NCBI GenBank assembly: GCA_031772625.1
Contig: CM062811.1
Location: 647,168,606 to 647,232,605, forward strand
DNA length: 64,000 bases
Direction: 5' to 3'
Source of the DNA: Pinus tabuliformis
Taxonomy: Eukaryota; Streptophyta; Pinopsida; Pinales; Pinaceae
The notes beneath the pieces were generated by a model. That model had not been told where the DNA came from, ran no database searches, and saw nothing but the letters and a program-made list of their open reading frames with translations. A program made the position numbers and the translations under genes. Positions 45,429 to 57,873 of the stretch are shown here, in pieces. Within the stretch, counting starts at the first letter, position 1. Every line of letters starts with the position of its first letter.

Positions 45429-47490
45429 CTAAGAAGATAAGGAGGAAGTGGAGCCTGAAGGCTCTCCCTCTTCCTCACTAATCAACTCAATCCATCTATC
45501 AGGATCCTCCACTTCTAACCTCTGCAAGTATGCTTCTCGATCCTCCATCTGAACATTCGGCCTAACATCCTCATCCTCATCCATCTCCACTGCCTCTAGC
45601 CTCCTTGATAGATCCAAGATACTATCAGACAATGTGCGGATCACCTGTGATTGTTCCATAAGCTTTGTCTCTGCAGAATACAATCGCTTATAGACCTCTT
45701 CATCTTGTTTGTCATCCTCCATATTCATCACTGTCATTTTACACTTGGCCTTTGTAACTTATACGATCGGAACACCAATAGGTACATCCTCTCGTCTGTC
45801 ATAAATGTATAATTTCTTCATATGGGGAACTACCATAGCTTCAAATTGCTTCATAAAATCCATGCCCAGCACATCTTCATAGTCATCTATCTGCACCACA
45901 GTGAAATCGACCTTCCCTGTCCATTCCCTAAGTGTCACATCCACTCCCTCAGTTACACCGATCACAGAATCTGGAGGAGAATTCATTGCCTTCAATTGTG
46001 CCTGCACCGGTATAAACTTTAGTCCAATCCTTCTCGCATTATCCTCGCTCATGAAGTTGTGAGTTTCCCCACTATCCACCATAGTGAGTACAATGCCACT
46101 CCCAACTTTCATCTCAACACACTCTAACTTGTTTCTTTCATATCTCTTCGTGAGACTGCATTCGTAGCCACTGCAGCTCCCAGAATCTCCATGACCCCAA
46201 CAGAAGCTTCCTCTTTCTTTTTTGCATTGGATTATGCTATCGCAACCACTTTTGGTCTTGAAGGGCAATTCTTCACCATATGTGGTTCCTCACATATACA
46301 ACACTTCAACGTTTTCTTCGTCTTCGCCTTATCATGCAATCTTGAAGGCTCCTCCTTTGTAGACTTCTCTTTTGGCTTGTTAATCTTTTTCTTCTTCTCT
46401 TCGGTTCCTTCATCATAATGCTCTACCAAGCGATCCACAACAACAAATGCTTCTTCAAGTGTTTTTATCTTTTTCCTCTTCACTTCATTGCATTCTCAAG
46501 GCTTCAATCTTATGATAAAATTGAATACCTTGTCTCTCTCTGCCATGTTTGGAAGTTCCAAAACTACACTTGAGAACTCTCGCTAATAAGCTTGTAGACT
46601 CCCTGTTTGCTTTATATACTTTATCTTCATCCTTGCATCCCATGTTTCATCTTGTGGACTAAAATGAGTTTCCAAATCCTTTTTCATCTCATCCCACGAA
46701 GTGATCTCCGCAGCATTGCCACTGGAAATCTGATCCATCTTCCTTCGCCACCACATCTTAGCATCATTCTTCAAGAACTGAGCAGCTATCTTGATTTTGG
46801 TTTGCTCATCGGATATCCCCAAACACTCCAAGTATTGCTCCATGTCCCATACAAAGTTATCAAGAGTTTCTGCACTCCTCGTCCTGTCATAAGAATCTGG
46901 TTGCTTGACTTTCACATAAGCCACTCGTCCACCTAAGTTGTGCCCAACAACCTTTCTCAAAATTGCTATCACATTACGAGAATCTTCAAGATCTTTCTGC
47001 AATTTCGAGATATTTTCCAAACCTTGTTACCTTGCAGCTCCAATCTCTTTGACTTCCATTTCTGTTTTCATATACTGCTACTCAGTATATTCGTATCGGA
47101 TCTTGAGGTCTTCAAGCTCCCCTTTCACCTTCGAATAGCCATCTCGAACTTCAACATTCTTAGCCTTTATCGAGGCTACATCAGAAGCTATCTCCTCCAT
47201 TCGATCCAACACCCTATCCATGAAAGTAGCTTCAACATCCCTACTAGATTCACCTGTCATCACTTGAGGTTCCTTTGCCATTTCAGCCATCCGCTTCCTT
47301 TGTAGTCTGGTATAGACCATAAACCGATCAAAAGCCTCTGTCGTTTATCTGCCTGAAGTGTAGAGATACACCTCTCTACTTCTGCAACCTTGTTCGACTG
47401 AATTAGGCCCCTGATATCACTTGTCACGAAGTGCAAGTGTTTCAACTTTCCCTGCAAATCAAAGCTCGTAGAATCCGGAGCTCTGATACC
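45429..47490 (-). pseudogene. Gag and protease region of the gag-protease element
   Basis: In minus-strand order: a coiled-coil-like start (about 47320-47080); the gag capsid domain (about 47020-46583) with MWWRRKMDQI and WDEMKKDLETHF; a zinc knuckle CCICEEPHMVKNC (about 46300); an aspartic protease (about 46268-45759) with the flap-side ending VLGMDFMKQFE; and an acidic coiled-coil-like tail (about 45737-45429). The family role of these is particle assembly and maturation. No polymerase region follows before the LTR. Confidence 0.85.
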
Positions 47491-47491
47491 A
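47480..47491 (-). promoter_or_regulatory. Primer binding site (tRNA-iMet) of the gag-protease element
   Basis: On the minus strand it reads TGGTATCAGAGC, two bases from the LTR end. Confidence 0.88.
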
Positions 47492-47493
47492 CT

Positions 47494-48797
47494 TGTCACG
47501 CCCCTATCTTGGCAATAGTCTTTCAATCGCTCATAGGTAGGTGTGGAACCACCACCCGATTTCTTTTCAACAATACTTTCAAGTGTGGACTACGCCTAAC
47601 ATTCCATACTTAGTTTATTTTTCACTTTCTAAGCATTTAACATTCATAACACAGCAGAAACATTCATTTAATCTTCTTTCATCATCATTATCATTTATAA
47701 CTTATGCACAATGGATACAATATTTAATGGGAGGGGTAAATCTTTGATAAGAGTTTGCCCAATAATGATAATAACAATATTTTATAAATAAACATACATT
47801 TACAGCCTTCATGAAGGAACCCCGAACTTCCTTTCAATTTTTTTTTCAAACATCACAATTCGGCCTGCATCGTTCAACAGTGCCTAAACTATCGTTCAGG
47901 AGCGCTCACCCCTGCTAGGTCGGGTCGCCCAACTTGTTGGGCAGAAGCTCCCTCCCTGGGTCACCCTCCGCACAAACCGGTTACCCGCAATTTAGCCTTC
48001 GTTTGGCTCTTGCTCTTAGTGTGTCACCCTACTGGCGCATGTCCACAGCTCGCCCAACCCTTTAGCACTTCACCCGAACCTTCAGACTGGCCTACCACAA
48101 TCTACCCGTAGAAAACTCATCATTCAAGCCGAGTTGCCCTGTCATGCAATGGCGCCCTCTGCGGGTCACCTGTCGGGCAGATGTACCCACCTCGTGTAGC
48201 AACGCCCTACCCAGTTCTCCCGTCGGGTAGACGTGCCCCGCCTTACGACCTGCAAACCCAAAAACTGTGTTTCTGTTCCCTCGATTTGGTGCTTCTATCT
48301 AGAGCCGCCTACACCTCGCCCTTACTTTGTCCGTCCACCCTTTGGCTAGTCCACCTCTTCCTTGAACTCGCACGATGTTGTGAACTTGAATTGATGCCTT
48401 CTTCTCTCCAATGCGTCCTCTACTTATACACTTCTCCAAGGATAGAAAAATCGACCAACCATGCCCCCACTTCACGTCGGCTCGCCCATGTTGTCACCCC
48501 GTCGGGTCCACTTGCCCAACTTCGCATTGTGTAAGCTTACCATCGCAAAGTCTCCACACTTAGCCAAATTTTGTCTTCTTTGGCTTTTCGACTCTTTGTT
48601 GGCTTGTCACAACTCATGTCTTCGGTTCCTTTGACCGATCGCCCAACTCGTCCCCTCGTTGCAACAAACATGGAAACTAACTCACCCGCTCACCGACTCG
48701 TCACACCCACTGACTCGTCGCACGCCAGCTCGTCACGTTTAACCAAAGGTGCATTGCTCCACCTCGTCACACATCAACCGCTGACTCGTGGGCTTGA
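47494..48797 (-). repeat. 5' LTR of the gag-protease element
   Basis: A diverged copy of 43706-45057 beginning TGTCACGCCCC. Similarity ends at GGGCTTGA near 48797, just short of the expected terminal CA. Confidence 0.82.
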
Positions 48798-50450
48798 AAA
48801 TAACCTTTCCCAGCAGGATTTTCATCAGCAAGTCCATGTATAGGGTCTGTTTGAATTGAGTGATCCTACCTTTAGTGTTGTGAGGGTCGGGACAAGGGTC
48901 CTCCAGTCCTCCATTTCTGTGTCCATCTCGCTTCCCTGTTTAACTTCATATTCCCATTCCTCTAGAATTTTGCGGATGCCTTCTTTTGTGCCTTCACAAT
49001 ATGCCTCTGTCACCTCATTGATAAGTCTTTCCACAGATTTCCTACCTATGCAGGCCCCAGACGTGCTTGGGTTCGTGTCCCTTCTAGTCGCTTGGGCCTG
49101 TCTTCCACAACCACAGCTTTTCATAGGATGAGCCATGGTTGCATTGTCCCAATTTGTTTATTGCAACAATTCATTAACCGGTGACAGCTAAACAAAATAT
49201 AACAATATCTTGCACCCAGGTGGTAGTATTATAACTTGCCAACCCACCTTGTTCCTCCCCTTCCCCATCAATTGTAGTGTCGGGGTCGTCATGGTCGTAG
49301 GTCAATTCCCTGAAGGGGGCCGACCCACTACCATCCCTAGTGGTACCCCTTCGCCACAAACACCTCCTCTCGACCTCAAGCAGGTTAGCTTCCACTCTCC
49401 AATTACAGGTTGGTGAGTGATACCACATGCCCTCTTCATCCAAAAAAGGTATGCATACCCTTTCCCCTTTTCCTAGGACGTAATCAGAGAGACTGACCTA
49501 GTCATCCCCTCATCCCTGAGCCCCATGGTGCTGCCATCACCTATCTTCCTGTCATAGCCAGCTTTGTTCCCTTGCCAGACTTCCCTCCCATAATTCTTGA
49601 CCTTTCCCCTTCTGCTGAGGTTTCTATCTATCTCCCAACAGCTACACATGCATCTAATGCAAGGGCCGTCTCCCAAACTTCCAGTGGATTGGAAAACTCT
49701 ACCCCCCAAGCTTGTCTCTCTACCTATACCTACAAGACCCCTACAAGCTGCCCCACTCGGCCCTTTGTCCAGTATTCCCAGGGTTCCCATGCGAGATAAA
49801 AGAATTTCAAAGCTAAGGGAAATGGATACAATACCAAGCGGGTGCAAGAGATAGACGCAAGACCATGCGAAAGCCACTAGCCTCCACCCCCAATTCCTCC
49901 AGTGCTACTCAATTTCGCGGTTTTCACCCATACTCCCCCTCTCCCTCAAGCGAAAACCAGAATAGGTCAACAATGCAATGATTGAGAGATATCAGAGTAC
50001 ATATCCATTAATTCCTGTAGGCAGACGATGTGTTTGGTGTTGTGGATGGCGTCGCAGAACCCGTCCTTTGCACCAGCCTCCTCATCCATGAGCAATCTGA
50101 ACTACAACACCTAACTATCTCCCTTCACTGTTGTTAAGGCCATCACTAACATAACTCTCGTTGCCACCTTTCCCACCTTCCCTACATGCCATCATGCAAA
50201 GGGCCACCACACCCATCGCCTCGAGCGAGTGGGGGGTGGTGGTACTGTACTCGGGGGTATAGTCCATTAAACCTCTATTTGACTTCCCAACCACCAGCTC
50301 GCACCCCAATCATGGTCCTGGCCACTTGGAGGGCCATATTAGAGGCTTTGCCTCTGATATTCTACCAAGATTTTAGCCAGAGTCCAATACCTATCATCCT
50401 AGGGATGGACTGGCCAAATTTTTTCCACTGTGTCATTTTGATGATTACAT
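48798..50450 (-). other. Probable 3' tail of the L1 on the minus strand, or unrecognised sequence
   Basis: This lies between the LTR element and the L1 RNase H. Minus-strand frames (49136 down to 48825 is a 103-aa charged frame; 49877 down to 49473 another) do not match a family I know. No poly(A) tail (T run on plus) marks an L1 end, so where the L1 stops is uncertain. Confidence 0.35.
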
Positions 50451-51655
50451 CCCCAATTGGCTAAGAAGTCTGCCCTTTTATTCCCTTCTCTCCTAATGTG
50501 ATTAACCATGATGTAGTCAAACTTGTGAATTAGCTCTCTGATTTCTTGGATTAGTTTGGCTGTTCTCTAACTGTGGCTAAGCTTATCCCATTTGGATCCA
50601 TGGTTCAACTTTGTCAACGTGCTCATGACTAGGCTTGAGTCTCCCTGAACCACTAAGTTTCGATATCCCATGTAGACAACTATTTGCAAGCCTTGCTTGG
50701 CTACAGTAAATTCTGCTTCGTTATTACTAGTGAACCCACAAGAATCACCATATATTAATCGAGTGTTGGCCTGGGAATCTCGAAAGAGGCCACCTAGGCA
50801 AACTGGTCCAGGGTTACATTTTGAGGCCCCATTGAAACTTAGTTTTATAAATCCTTCCCCAAGAGTAGTGAAATGATCCAGAGATGTCATTCCTACCCTG
50901 CATTTTTTCTAGGCAGAGGGGGCTTTCAATTTCAGAGATAAGTTATGTTTTTGCATAATTCGAGCTTCCTGGGGGGTACCTACCAATCCTCTTGGTGTCA
51001 TTTCTTTGCTAAGATCGTTCCCCTAGTATTCTGAATTATTCCTTCCCAGACTTGTTCTTGAGTTGAGGATTGGTTCTTGAAGATTGGACGATTCCGTTCC
51101 TTCCAGATGGCCCATAGGTTTAGTCCTAAGGCCAGTCCCCAAGCTCTGTTTATCACCTGGATGGAGAATATGTGGCTTCTCCAAAGGATAATTGTTTCCT
51201 TGATACTACGTGATCCCGGTCCATTCTTCCAAAAAATCCTTACATTTGCCTCCATTTCTTCACTGTGCTATTGGTAAAGCCAGCACAAGGAAGTTCCATG
51301 AAATCCCCTTTTCTTGAGTTGATCCCATGTTAGGATACGTCCTTTACTAACCATCCATAAGAAATGTGTTACCTTTGGCCACCATCTTCCCTTCCATATT
51401 TTCTTCTATATTATATTATGTCCTTCCTGGGCTTGCCCTATTTGGAGATCGTAAGCTTCTATTATGGTAAAGGTCCCTTTTGTGGTATGACCCCATCTCA
51501 GAATATATGGATCATTTAGGACGGTTAGTTTTCTTGATCCCAGTTCTTTATCTAACTGATTCCATTGCTAAGTCTCTGAAGCCTGATGCCAATCTTCTTT
51601 CTTTTTCCATCTTCTCCAGCCCCCCACCCCTTGTTCTTTCTAGAATTGCTCTACC
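50451..51655 (-). pseudogene. L1 ORF2 3' part: zf-RVT region and RNase H
   Basis: This is the downstream half of the L1 split by the gypsy element at 51661-59380. Minus-strand 51655-51000 includes the zf-RVT-type Trp/Cys-rich stretch (THFLWMVSKGRILTWDQL) and NLWAIWKERNRPIFKN. 50890-50451 is RNase H, starting at LSFNGASKCNPGP, with NNEAEFTVAK and VQGDSSLV, and ending with HIRREGNKRADFLANWG. Asn stands in place of the first catalytic Asp (FNGA, where the family has FDGA). Frame breaks at about 50570 and 50890-50998 show decay. Confidence 0.85.
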
Positions 51656-51660
51656 AGGTG
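51656..51660. repeat. Target-site duplication AGGTG (left)
   Basis: It precedes the left LTR and is repeated at 59381-59385. Confidence 0.88.
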
Positions 51661-53177
51661 TGATCCAAAATGGATCTTAAACCCTCTAAACCTCCAAGTC
51701 TTCAAATATTGGAAAACATTATCGCATGGAAAAACACTAAGACTTGGCAAAAACAGAGCTACGCAGAGGTTCAAATGGCACTGCACATGAGTCATCAGAT
51801 TGGGCCGATCAATAGTCCAGATCAAATCGGCGATATCGCATCGGCGGAGGTCAGCGGGGCATATTGGCACTAACCCTAAGTGAGTTGTGATTGCGATCTA
51901 GTGATATAACGTGGACTGTCGGATCGGCGCGCAGATCAACAACGGAGACCACGTATATCGCATCGCAGATTTAAAAGGGAAGGACTTACCACAGGCTAGA
52001 GACACAAGCGATATGCGATTGTGACTTATCGCATCGCAATATAACAAAGGGGTGATGCCAAGAGGACCGTGGGCCTTGCGACATGCGATAAAGGCTGGAC
52101 CTGATAGGGATTATGGACGCGATTTAAATATATTTGAAGTCCGGTTTTTGTGGATTTCTTTGTATTTCCCCGTGTATTGATGTTTGTCCACATGCAATGT
52201 GATATTGCGATAGAATGGTGGACCCGAAAGGTTTATAAATATGACTTCATATAATTTGAGTTCCATGGTAAACAGTATTTCGGGCAGACTTTAGGCAGTA
52301 AGTGGTATTGTAGAGGCTCCATCCGATCCCATACACTAGCCGACACGTAGCACATTGTAGGAGAGAGAAAACCACTTTTTCGGGCGGGTAATCTCTGTGC
52401 ACGTAGGCCACCCGAAATGGCTATCATTCATTGGATTGGGAGATCGTGGATCAACGGTGGACTTGCGACAGCAATAAAAGGCAGACTCGAGAGGATCATA
52501 GGGCAGAATTTATACCATTTGAAGTTCGGCTTTAATGTTGTGGTCAGGTTTTTCATTGTTTTTCAATGTATTTCTGTTAGTATCATATAAAGATCAAATG
52601 TGTGTTATATCGGGGAATTGTGCAGAGGAAGACCGAACGGTTGGTTTCACTGCACCTGCCAATCCTTCTGTTTCTAAAAGAAACTGTTCTTGTGCCTTAA
52701 GATTTTTTAACAAAACGTGTCCACACTGAAAAGGGAGGTGAACAGATAGGGCCGAGAGGCTTAAAAACCACTCTATGGCAGACAAAAGAGGTAGAAGAGA
52801 GTGGAAGAGAAAGCAGGAAATAGAGAGCAAGAGGGAGCAGCTGTGTACTCTTGTAGACTTGAGGATTTCGGGGGAATTCCTGTGTTTTGTCACTGTTGTG
52901 TTGAGACTCTATTCGAGCTCACACTTGTAATCATCTGCTCTTGAAGACATAATATAGAGGTCGACACTAAAAGCTTGGACCAGGAGACATAGCCAGGGGG
53001 GTCTGGTGAACTCCTTCATTATTTTGCTTGTGTTGATGTGTGACTGTTATGTTTTCTAATTCCTCACTGTCTATATTATTCGTAATCTTTTCAATCCATT
53101 GCACTAAATGATATAGGAATTCCTACACATGAGTCTGTAATACCTTAATATTTATTTAAGATCTCATTTTCAGATCA
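51661..53177 (+). repeat. Left LTR of the nested gypsy element
   Basis: It starts TGATCCAAAATGG and ends CAGATCA. The interior contains repeated GCGAT/ATCGCA words (for example TATCGCATCG), which give several short palindromes. Confidence 0.9.
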
Positions 53178-53179
53178 AG

Positions 53180-53190
53180 TGGTATCAGAT
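53180..53190 (+). promoter_or_regulatory. Primer binding site of the nested gypsy element
   Basis: TGGTATCAGAT two bases after the left LTR matches the initiator-Met tRNA primer site. Confidence 0.85.
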
Positions 53191-53240
53191 CATTTGGTTT
53201 TGGTTTTGTTAAGGTTAGACAAGCTTGTGCTGGGTTTTGA

Positions 53241-54617
53241 ATGCTAACTAGATTAAAGCTCAGACTAGGAGAAGGAGAACTTGTTGAGGCTAATCCAGAG
53301 ATTGGAAGAGTCTATTCTCAGAGGAGAATGGCTGAAGAAGCTCCATTGGGATTAGAATCTCAATTTATAGAAATTAAGACACTCCAAGCCATGGTGGAAG
53401 AGATGTATCTGGAGTTTAAGAAGGGTCGAGGTGAAGGCACTTTAACACCCAAACCAGACAAAGGAGCAGAGAAACCTTTTCTAGTTGCCCCTCCAGAAGG
53501 CAAAGGGAAAGGAGAAATGCCTCCTCCACCATCTCCTCCATCATCACCTTCGTCATCTTCTAGCTCTTCTAAGAAGAAGAAGAGAACTTCCTTAATCAAA
53601 TTAGATGTGAAGTTTCATTTGCCAATTTATGATGGAGAACTCAATGCAGAAAAGCTAGATAAATGGATAAGACAAATTGATGTATATTGCAAGGTACAAA
53701 ATGTTGATTCAGAAAGGAAGAAGGTTCAGCTGGCTAGCCTTCGACTTGGAGGAACTGCACTAGTATGGTGGGAAGGCAAGACACAAGTTGATCTGCAAAA
53801 ACATGGTAAAATCATTTCTACCTGGAATGAATTTGTTTTTGCTATAAAAAAGCAATTCTATTCTTTAGCTTACATGCAGCAGGCAATGATGAGTTGGCAA
53901 ACTCTTCATCAGTTGAAGGGTCAAAGTGTACAAAGTTATACTAAGGAATTCAAAAAGAGAGCTTTAACTCTAGCTATATCATTAGACTCACCTGAGACTT
54001 TATTGAAGTATATAGTTGGCCTTCATAGCTATTTAAATCATACTATTCTCATGTTTAATCCCACTAGCTTAGATGATGTATCAGTTCAAGCCACACATCT
54101 AGAAGCTAGAGGTAAGAATGTAAACCCAAAGGCTGGGGGATCATCTAAATATTCTGTAAGCAAGAGTAAGGAAAAGAAGAAACTGAAATGGAAGGAGAGG
54201 AAATCAAACACTGTAAATAAGGATAAACCTTCATGCACTCATTGCAAGAAAGAAGGACACGATGAGGCACACCGCTGGCCTTTGCATCCAGAACTGAAAC
54301 CTAAGAAGTTCAGAAGAAAGGAGAGAAAGAATGTTGCTGCTATTCAGCAGGACTTAGGATCAGATTTAGGCGATGAAACAACAATTACAACCACAGGTAT
54401 TAAAGGTAAACATTTTGAAGCATCCACAAGTAATTATGCACAATCTGTTGATAATGAAAATAATGAGAGGGAAAGAAATGAGCTTTTTCGTATTAGAGTA
54501 ATTTCCAAGCATAATAAGATTGATACTTTATTTGATAGTGGATCACAAGTAAATTTGATTTCTGTAACAATTGTAAAGAATTTAAGATTAGAAACAAAAC
54601 TTCATGAGAAGCCATAA
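53241..54617 (+). pseudogene. Gag and protease start of the nested gypsy element
   Basis: The 458-codon region has a Pro/Ser-rich linker (about residues 90-115), the retrotransposon capsid domain (about 125-280) with LVWWEGKTQVDL, a zinc knuckle CTHCKKEGHDEAHRW (about 334-348) and, at the end, the aspartic protease start with FDSGSQVNLIS (about 432-442). It packages the element RNA and starts the polyprotein. Confidence 0.88.
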
Positions 54618-54727
54618 CCATTAGGTTGGGTGTGTGATAAAACAATGCTACAAGTAATGAGACAATGTAAACTTAGGTTTGTTATTGGATCGACATTTGT
54701 AGATGAGGTTGAGTTGTATATAGTCCA

Positions 54728-57700
54728 TTGGATATAAGTGGTATTGTTTTGGGAAGTCCATACTTGTATGATAGAAAAGGTATTTTCTATAGAGATGAGA
54801 AGAAGTATCAACTCACTAAAGATGGAATAGAATACATTGTAAGAGCTCATAAACTCAAAGATAACTATTCTCTCATAAACTCGGGACAGATGAAAAGAAT
54901 TGTGAATTCAAGTAAGAAATTTTTACTTATGGTTGTAAAGGCAAAGGATCCTGAAAAATCCAATGCATTTGAAGGCTGTGATTCTAAACAGAAAGTTGAT
55001 TTAGCTAAAGTTGTTTTGGAGTATGATGTTCTATTTCAAGAACCTAAAGGTCAGCCACCCAAGCGGGAAATAGTAAACGATATTTATTTGCAGCAAGATG
55101 CTCCATTACCTAACATTGGAATGCACATGTTGTCAGCTTTAGAGAATGCAAAGATAAAGAAGCAGGTACATGAATTGCTCGATAAAGGGTTTATACGACC
55201 AAGCACATCACCATGTGGATCGCCAATCGTGCTGGTGAGAAAGAAAGATGGTTCGTGGAGAATGTGTATTGATTATAAAGCACTAAATAAAATAACGATC
55301 AAGAATCATTATCCTTTTCCTTGTATTGATGATTTATTAGATCAATTGAAAGAAGAAATTTGCTTTTCTAAGTTAGACTTGTGAAGTGGTTATCATTAGG
55401 TCAGAGTTGCATAACAGGATGCATGGAAGACCACTTTCAAGACAAAGTAAGGACTTTATGAATGGTTGGTTATGCCTTTTGGCTTAGCTAATGCTCCTGT
55501 TACATTTATGAGAGTTATGAATGATGTATTCAGACCATTTACTGATGACTTTGTAATTGTTTATTTAGATGACATTCTTGTTTTTAGTAAGACATGGGAA
55601 GACCATGTAAAACATGTAAAGTAGACTTTAGATGTTTTAAAAAGAGAAAATCTCTACGTAAAACTGTCAAAATGTGAATTTGGCAGAACATCTTTAAATT
55701 ATTTGGGTTATATTGTAGGGGGTGGTGAATTGAAGATAGATCCCTCTAAGGTTGAAATCATTGTGAACTGGCCTAAGCCCAAATCTGCTATAGAGGTTAG
55801 GAGTTTCCTAGGGGCAGCACAATACTGGAGAAAGTTTATTGCTAACTTTTCTTTGATTGCAGCTCCATTACATGCCTTAACAAGATTGAAATAGGTGTTT
55901 AAGTGGGGAGGCAAACAATAGAAAGCCTTCAACACCTTAAAAGAGAAAATCAGTACAACACCAGTGCTAGCCCTGCTAGACCTTCAACATCCATTTGAGA
56001 TTGAGACAGAAACCAGTGACTATGCCATGGGAGCAGTGTTGATGCAACATGGAAAACCCATATGCTATCATTCTGAGACATTTACTTCTGCAGTAGTTAA
56101 TTATCCCACATATGATAAAGAATTGTATGCATTAGTACAAAGTGTGAAAAAGTGGAAACATTACCTAATGGGTAAAGAAACAATAATACATACAGATTAT
56201 CAACCACTTCAATATTTGCACTCACAAACTAAATTGCAGCAATCAAGACATTATAGGTGGATGGGTTTTCTACAACAATTTCATCTTGTCATCAGATATA
56301 AGAAGAGCATACACAATAAGGTTGTAGACATGTTATCAAGACCAATCATAAATTCATCTACTATACTTAAGCATAATTCAGTAATGCATGAAAGTTACAT
56401 TGAACAATATGCTCAAGATGTAGATTTTAAAGATGTATATGCAACTTTAAGTCATGGAAAGCAAGTAGAAGAATTGGATTATTATGTAAATGACCAACTC
56501 TTATATCATTTTGGAAAGTTATGCATTCCACAAACTGAAAGAGTTAACATAATCCGAGAAGCACATACTTCTCTCATATCAGGTCATTTTGGTGTAAGTA
56601 AAACAGTTGCACAATTGCAAAGGTTCTGTTATTGGCCAAGAATGCATGAGACAATTTCTAGATATATCAAAGGGTGTACTATGTGTGCTACAAGCCCACT
56701 AATCAGAAATTAGGCTTTTACACTCCACTTCCAATTCCTTCTCGTCCTTGGGAAAGTGTTTCCATGGATTTTGTTGGGGGATTGCCAAAATCTAGGAAAG
56801 GTCATGATTATTTGTATGTTGTTGTGGATAGGTTCAGTAAAATGTGTATTTTGATACCATGTAACAAGCAGGTTACAGTTGAACAAACAACAAAGTTGTT
56901 CTTTCAGAATGTATGGGTTCATTTTGGGTTACCCACTTCTATTGTATCTAATCAAGATTCTCAATTTGTTGGGAAGTTTTGGTCAAATCTATGGGAGTTG
57001 ATGGACACCGGGTTGAAGAAGAGCGCAACATTTCATCCACAAACAAATGGTCAGACAGAAGTGGTCAACATGACAGTGATCCAGTTGCTCAGAGGCTATT
57101 GCAACAAGCATCCCAAGCTTTGGGATGAGCATTTGTGTTATGTGCAACATGCTTACAACCGTGCCAAGCACTCTTCTACTCAGAGATCTCCTTTTGAGAC
57201 TTGTTTTGGTTTTATACCAAAGTCTCCCTTGGATTTTGTCTTTGGTAAAGACATAGCAGTTGATGGACATAGTGATGTGGACAAAGCAACCAAGTTCATT
57301 GAACAAATCCAGGAAATTCACCAGGCAGTACAGGAACAACTGGAAAGAAGTCAAGCCAAGTACAAGGCAAGACATGACAAGCATCGAGTTGAGCATAGTT
57401 TTCAAGTTGGTGATCAAGTCTGGCTGTACATCAGCAAAGACAAAATGCAGGGTGAAGGTAAAAAGCTAAAACCAATAAGGTATGGACCTTTCAAGATACT
57501 TGATAGAATTGGTGAAAATGCTTTTCGCCTTGATTTGCTAGCTTATATGCAGATCTACTCAATCATAAATGTAGAAAACTTGAGATTGTATGAATCTTCA
57601 TTGGTTGAAGATCTTGAAGAGCAAAGTCAGTTGCCTTCTATTGGAGATTTGTTGCCTGAATATCTCAATGAGTTACAAGAGGACACAATTCTGGATAGGA

Positions 57701-57831
57701 AGGTAAGAACTACACGTCAAGGGGATGTTGAGTACCTGAGAGTAGGGCTCAAGGGTTCAAATCCAAGAAAGGCACTATGGATAGAAATTGGACAAGTGAG
57801 GGAATTGTATCCTCACTTGATCGATGCCTAA
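54728..57831 (+). pseudogene. Pol region of the nested gypsy element
   Basis: The region encodes, in order, the RT N-terminal part (around 55190-55380, [20 protein letters not shown]), the RT active site (near 55560, [10 protein letters not shown]), RNase H (about 55965-56340), the integrase HHCC finger (about 56570-56690), the integrase core (about 56740-57200) and a C-terminal segment with a chromodomain-like pattern (EDTILDRKVRTTRQG near 57680). This is the family order for chromoviruses. It is broken in a few places. Confidence 0.88.
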
Positions 57832-57873
57832 AACCAACTTTTGGTGGTCCAAAAGCTTTTCAGTGGGAAGGCG

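Larger units (their letters stand above)
43706..48797 (-). mobile_element. Gag-protease-only LTR element (TR-GAG-like), old
   Basis: LTRs lie at 43706-45057 (1352 bp) and 47494-48797 (about 1304 bp). A tRNA-iMet primer site is at 47480-47491 and a purine tract at 45058-45070, both in minus orientation. The ~2.4-kb interior carries a capsid region, a CCHC knuckle and an aspartic protease, but no reverse transcriptase, RNase H or integrase. LTRs differ substantially (of the order of 10% by eye) and I see no matching target duplication, so the element is old and its right end may be eroded. It is broken, with several breaks. It would have needed pol functions from a related gypsy element. Confidence 0.85.
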
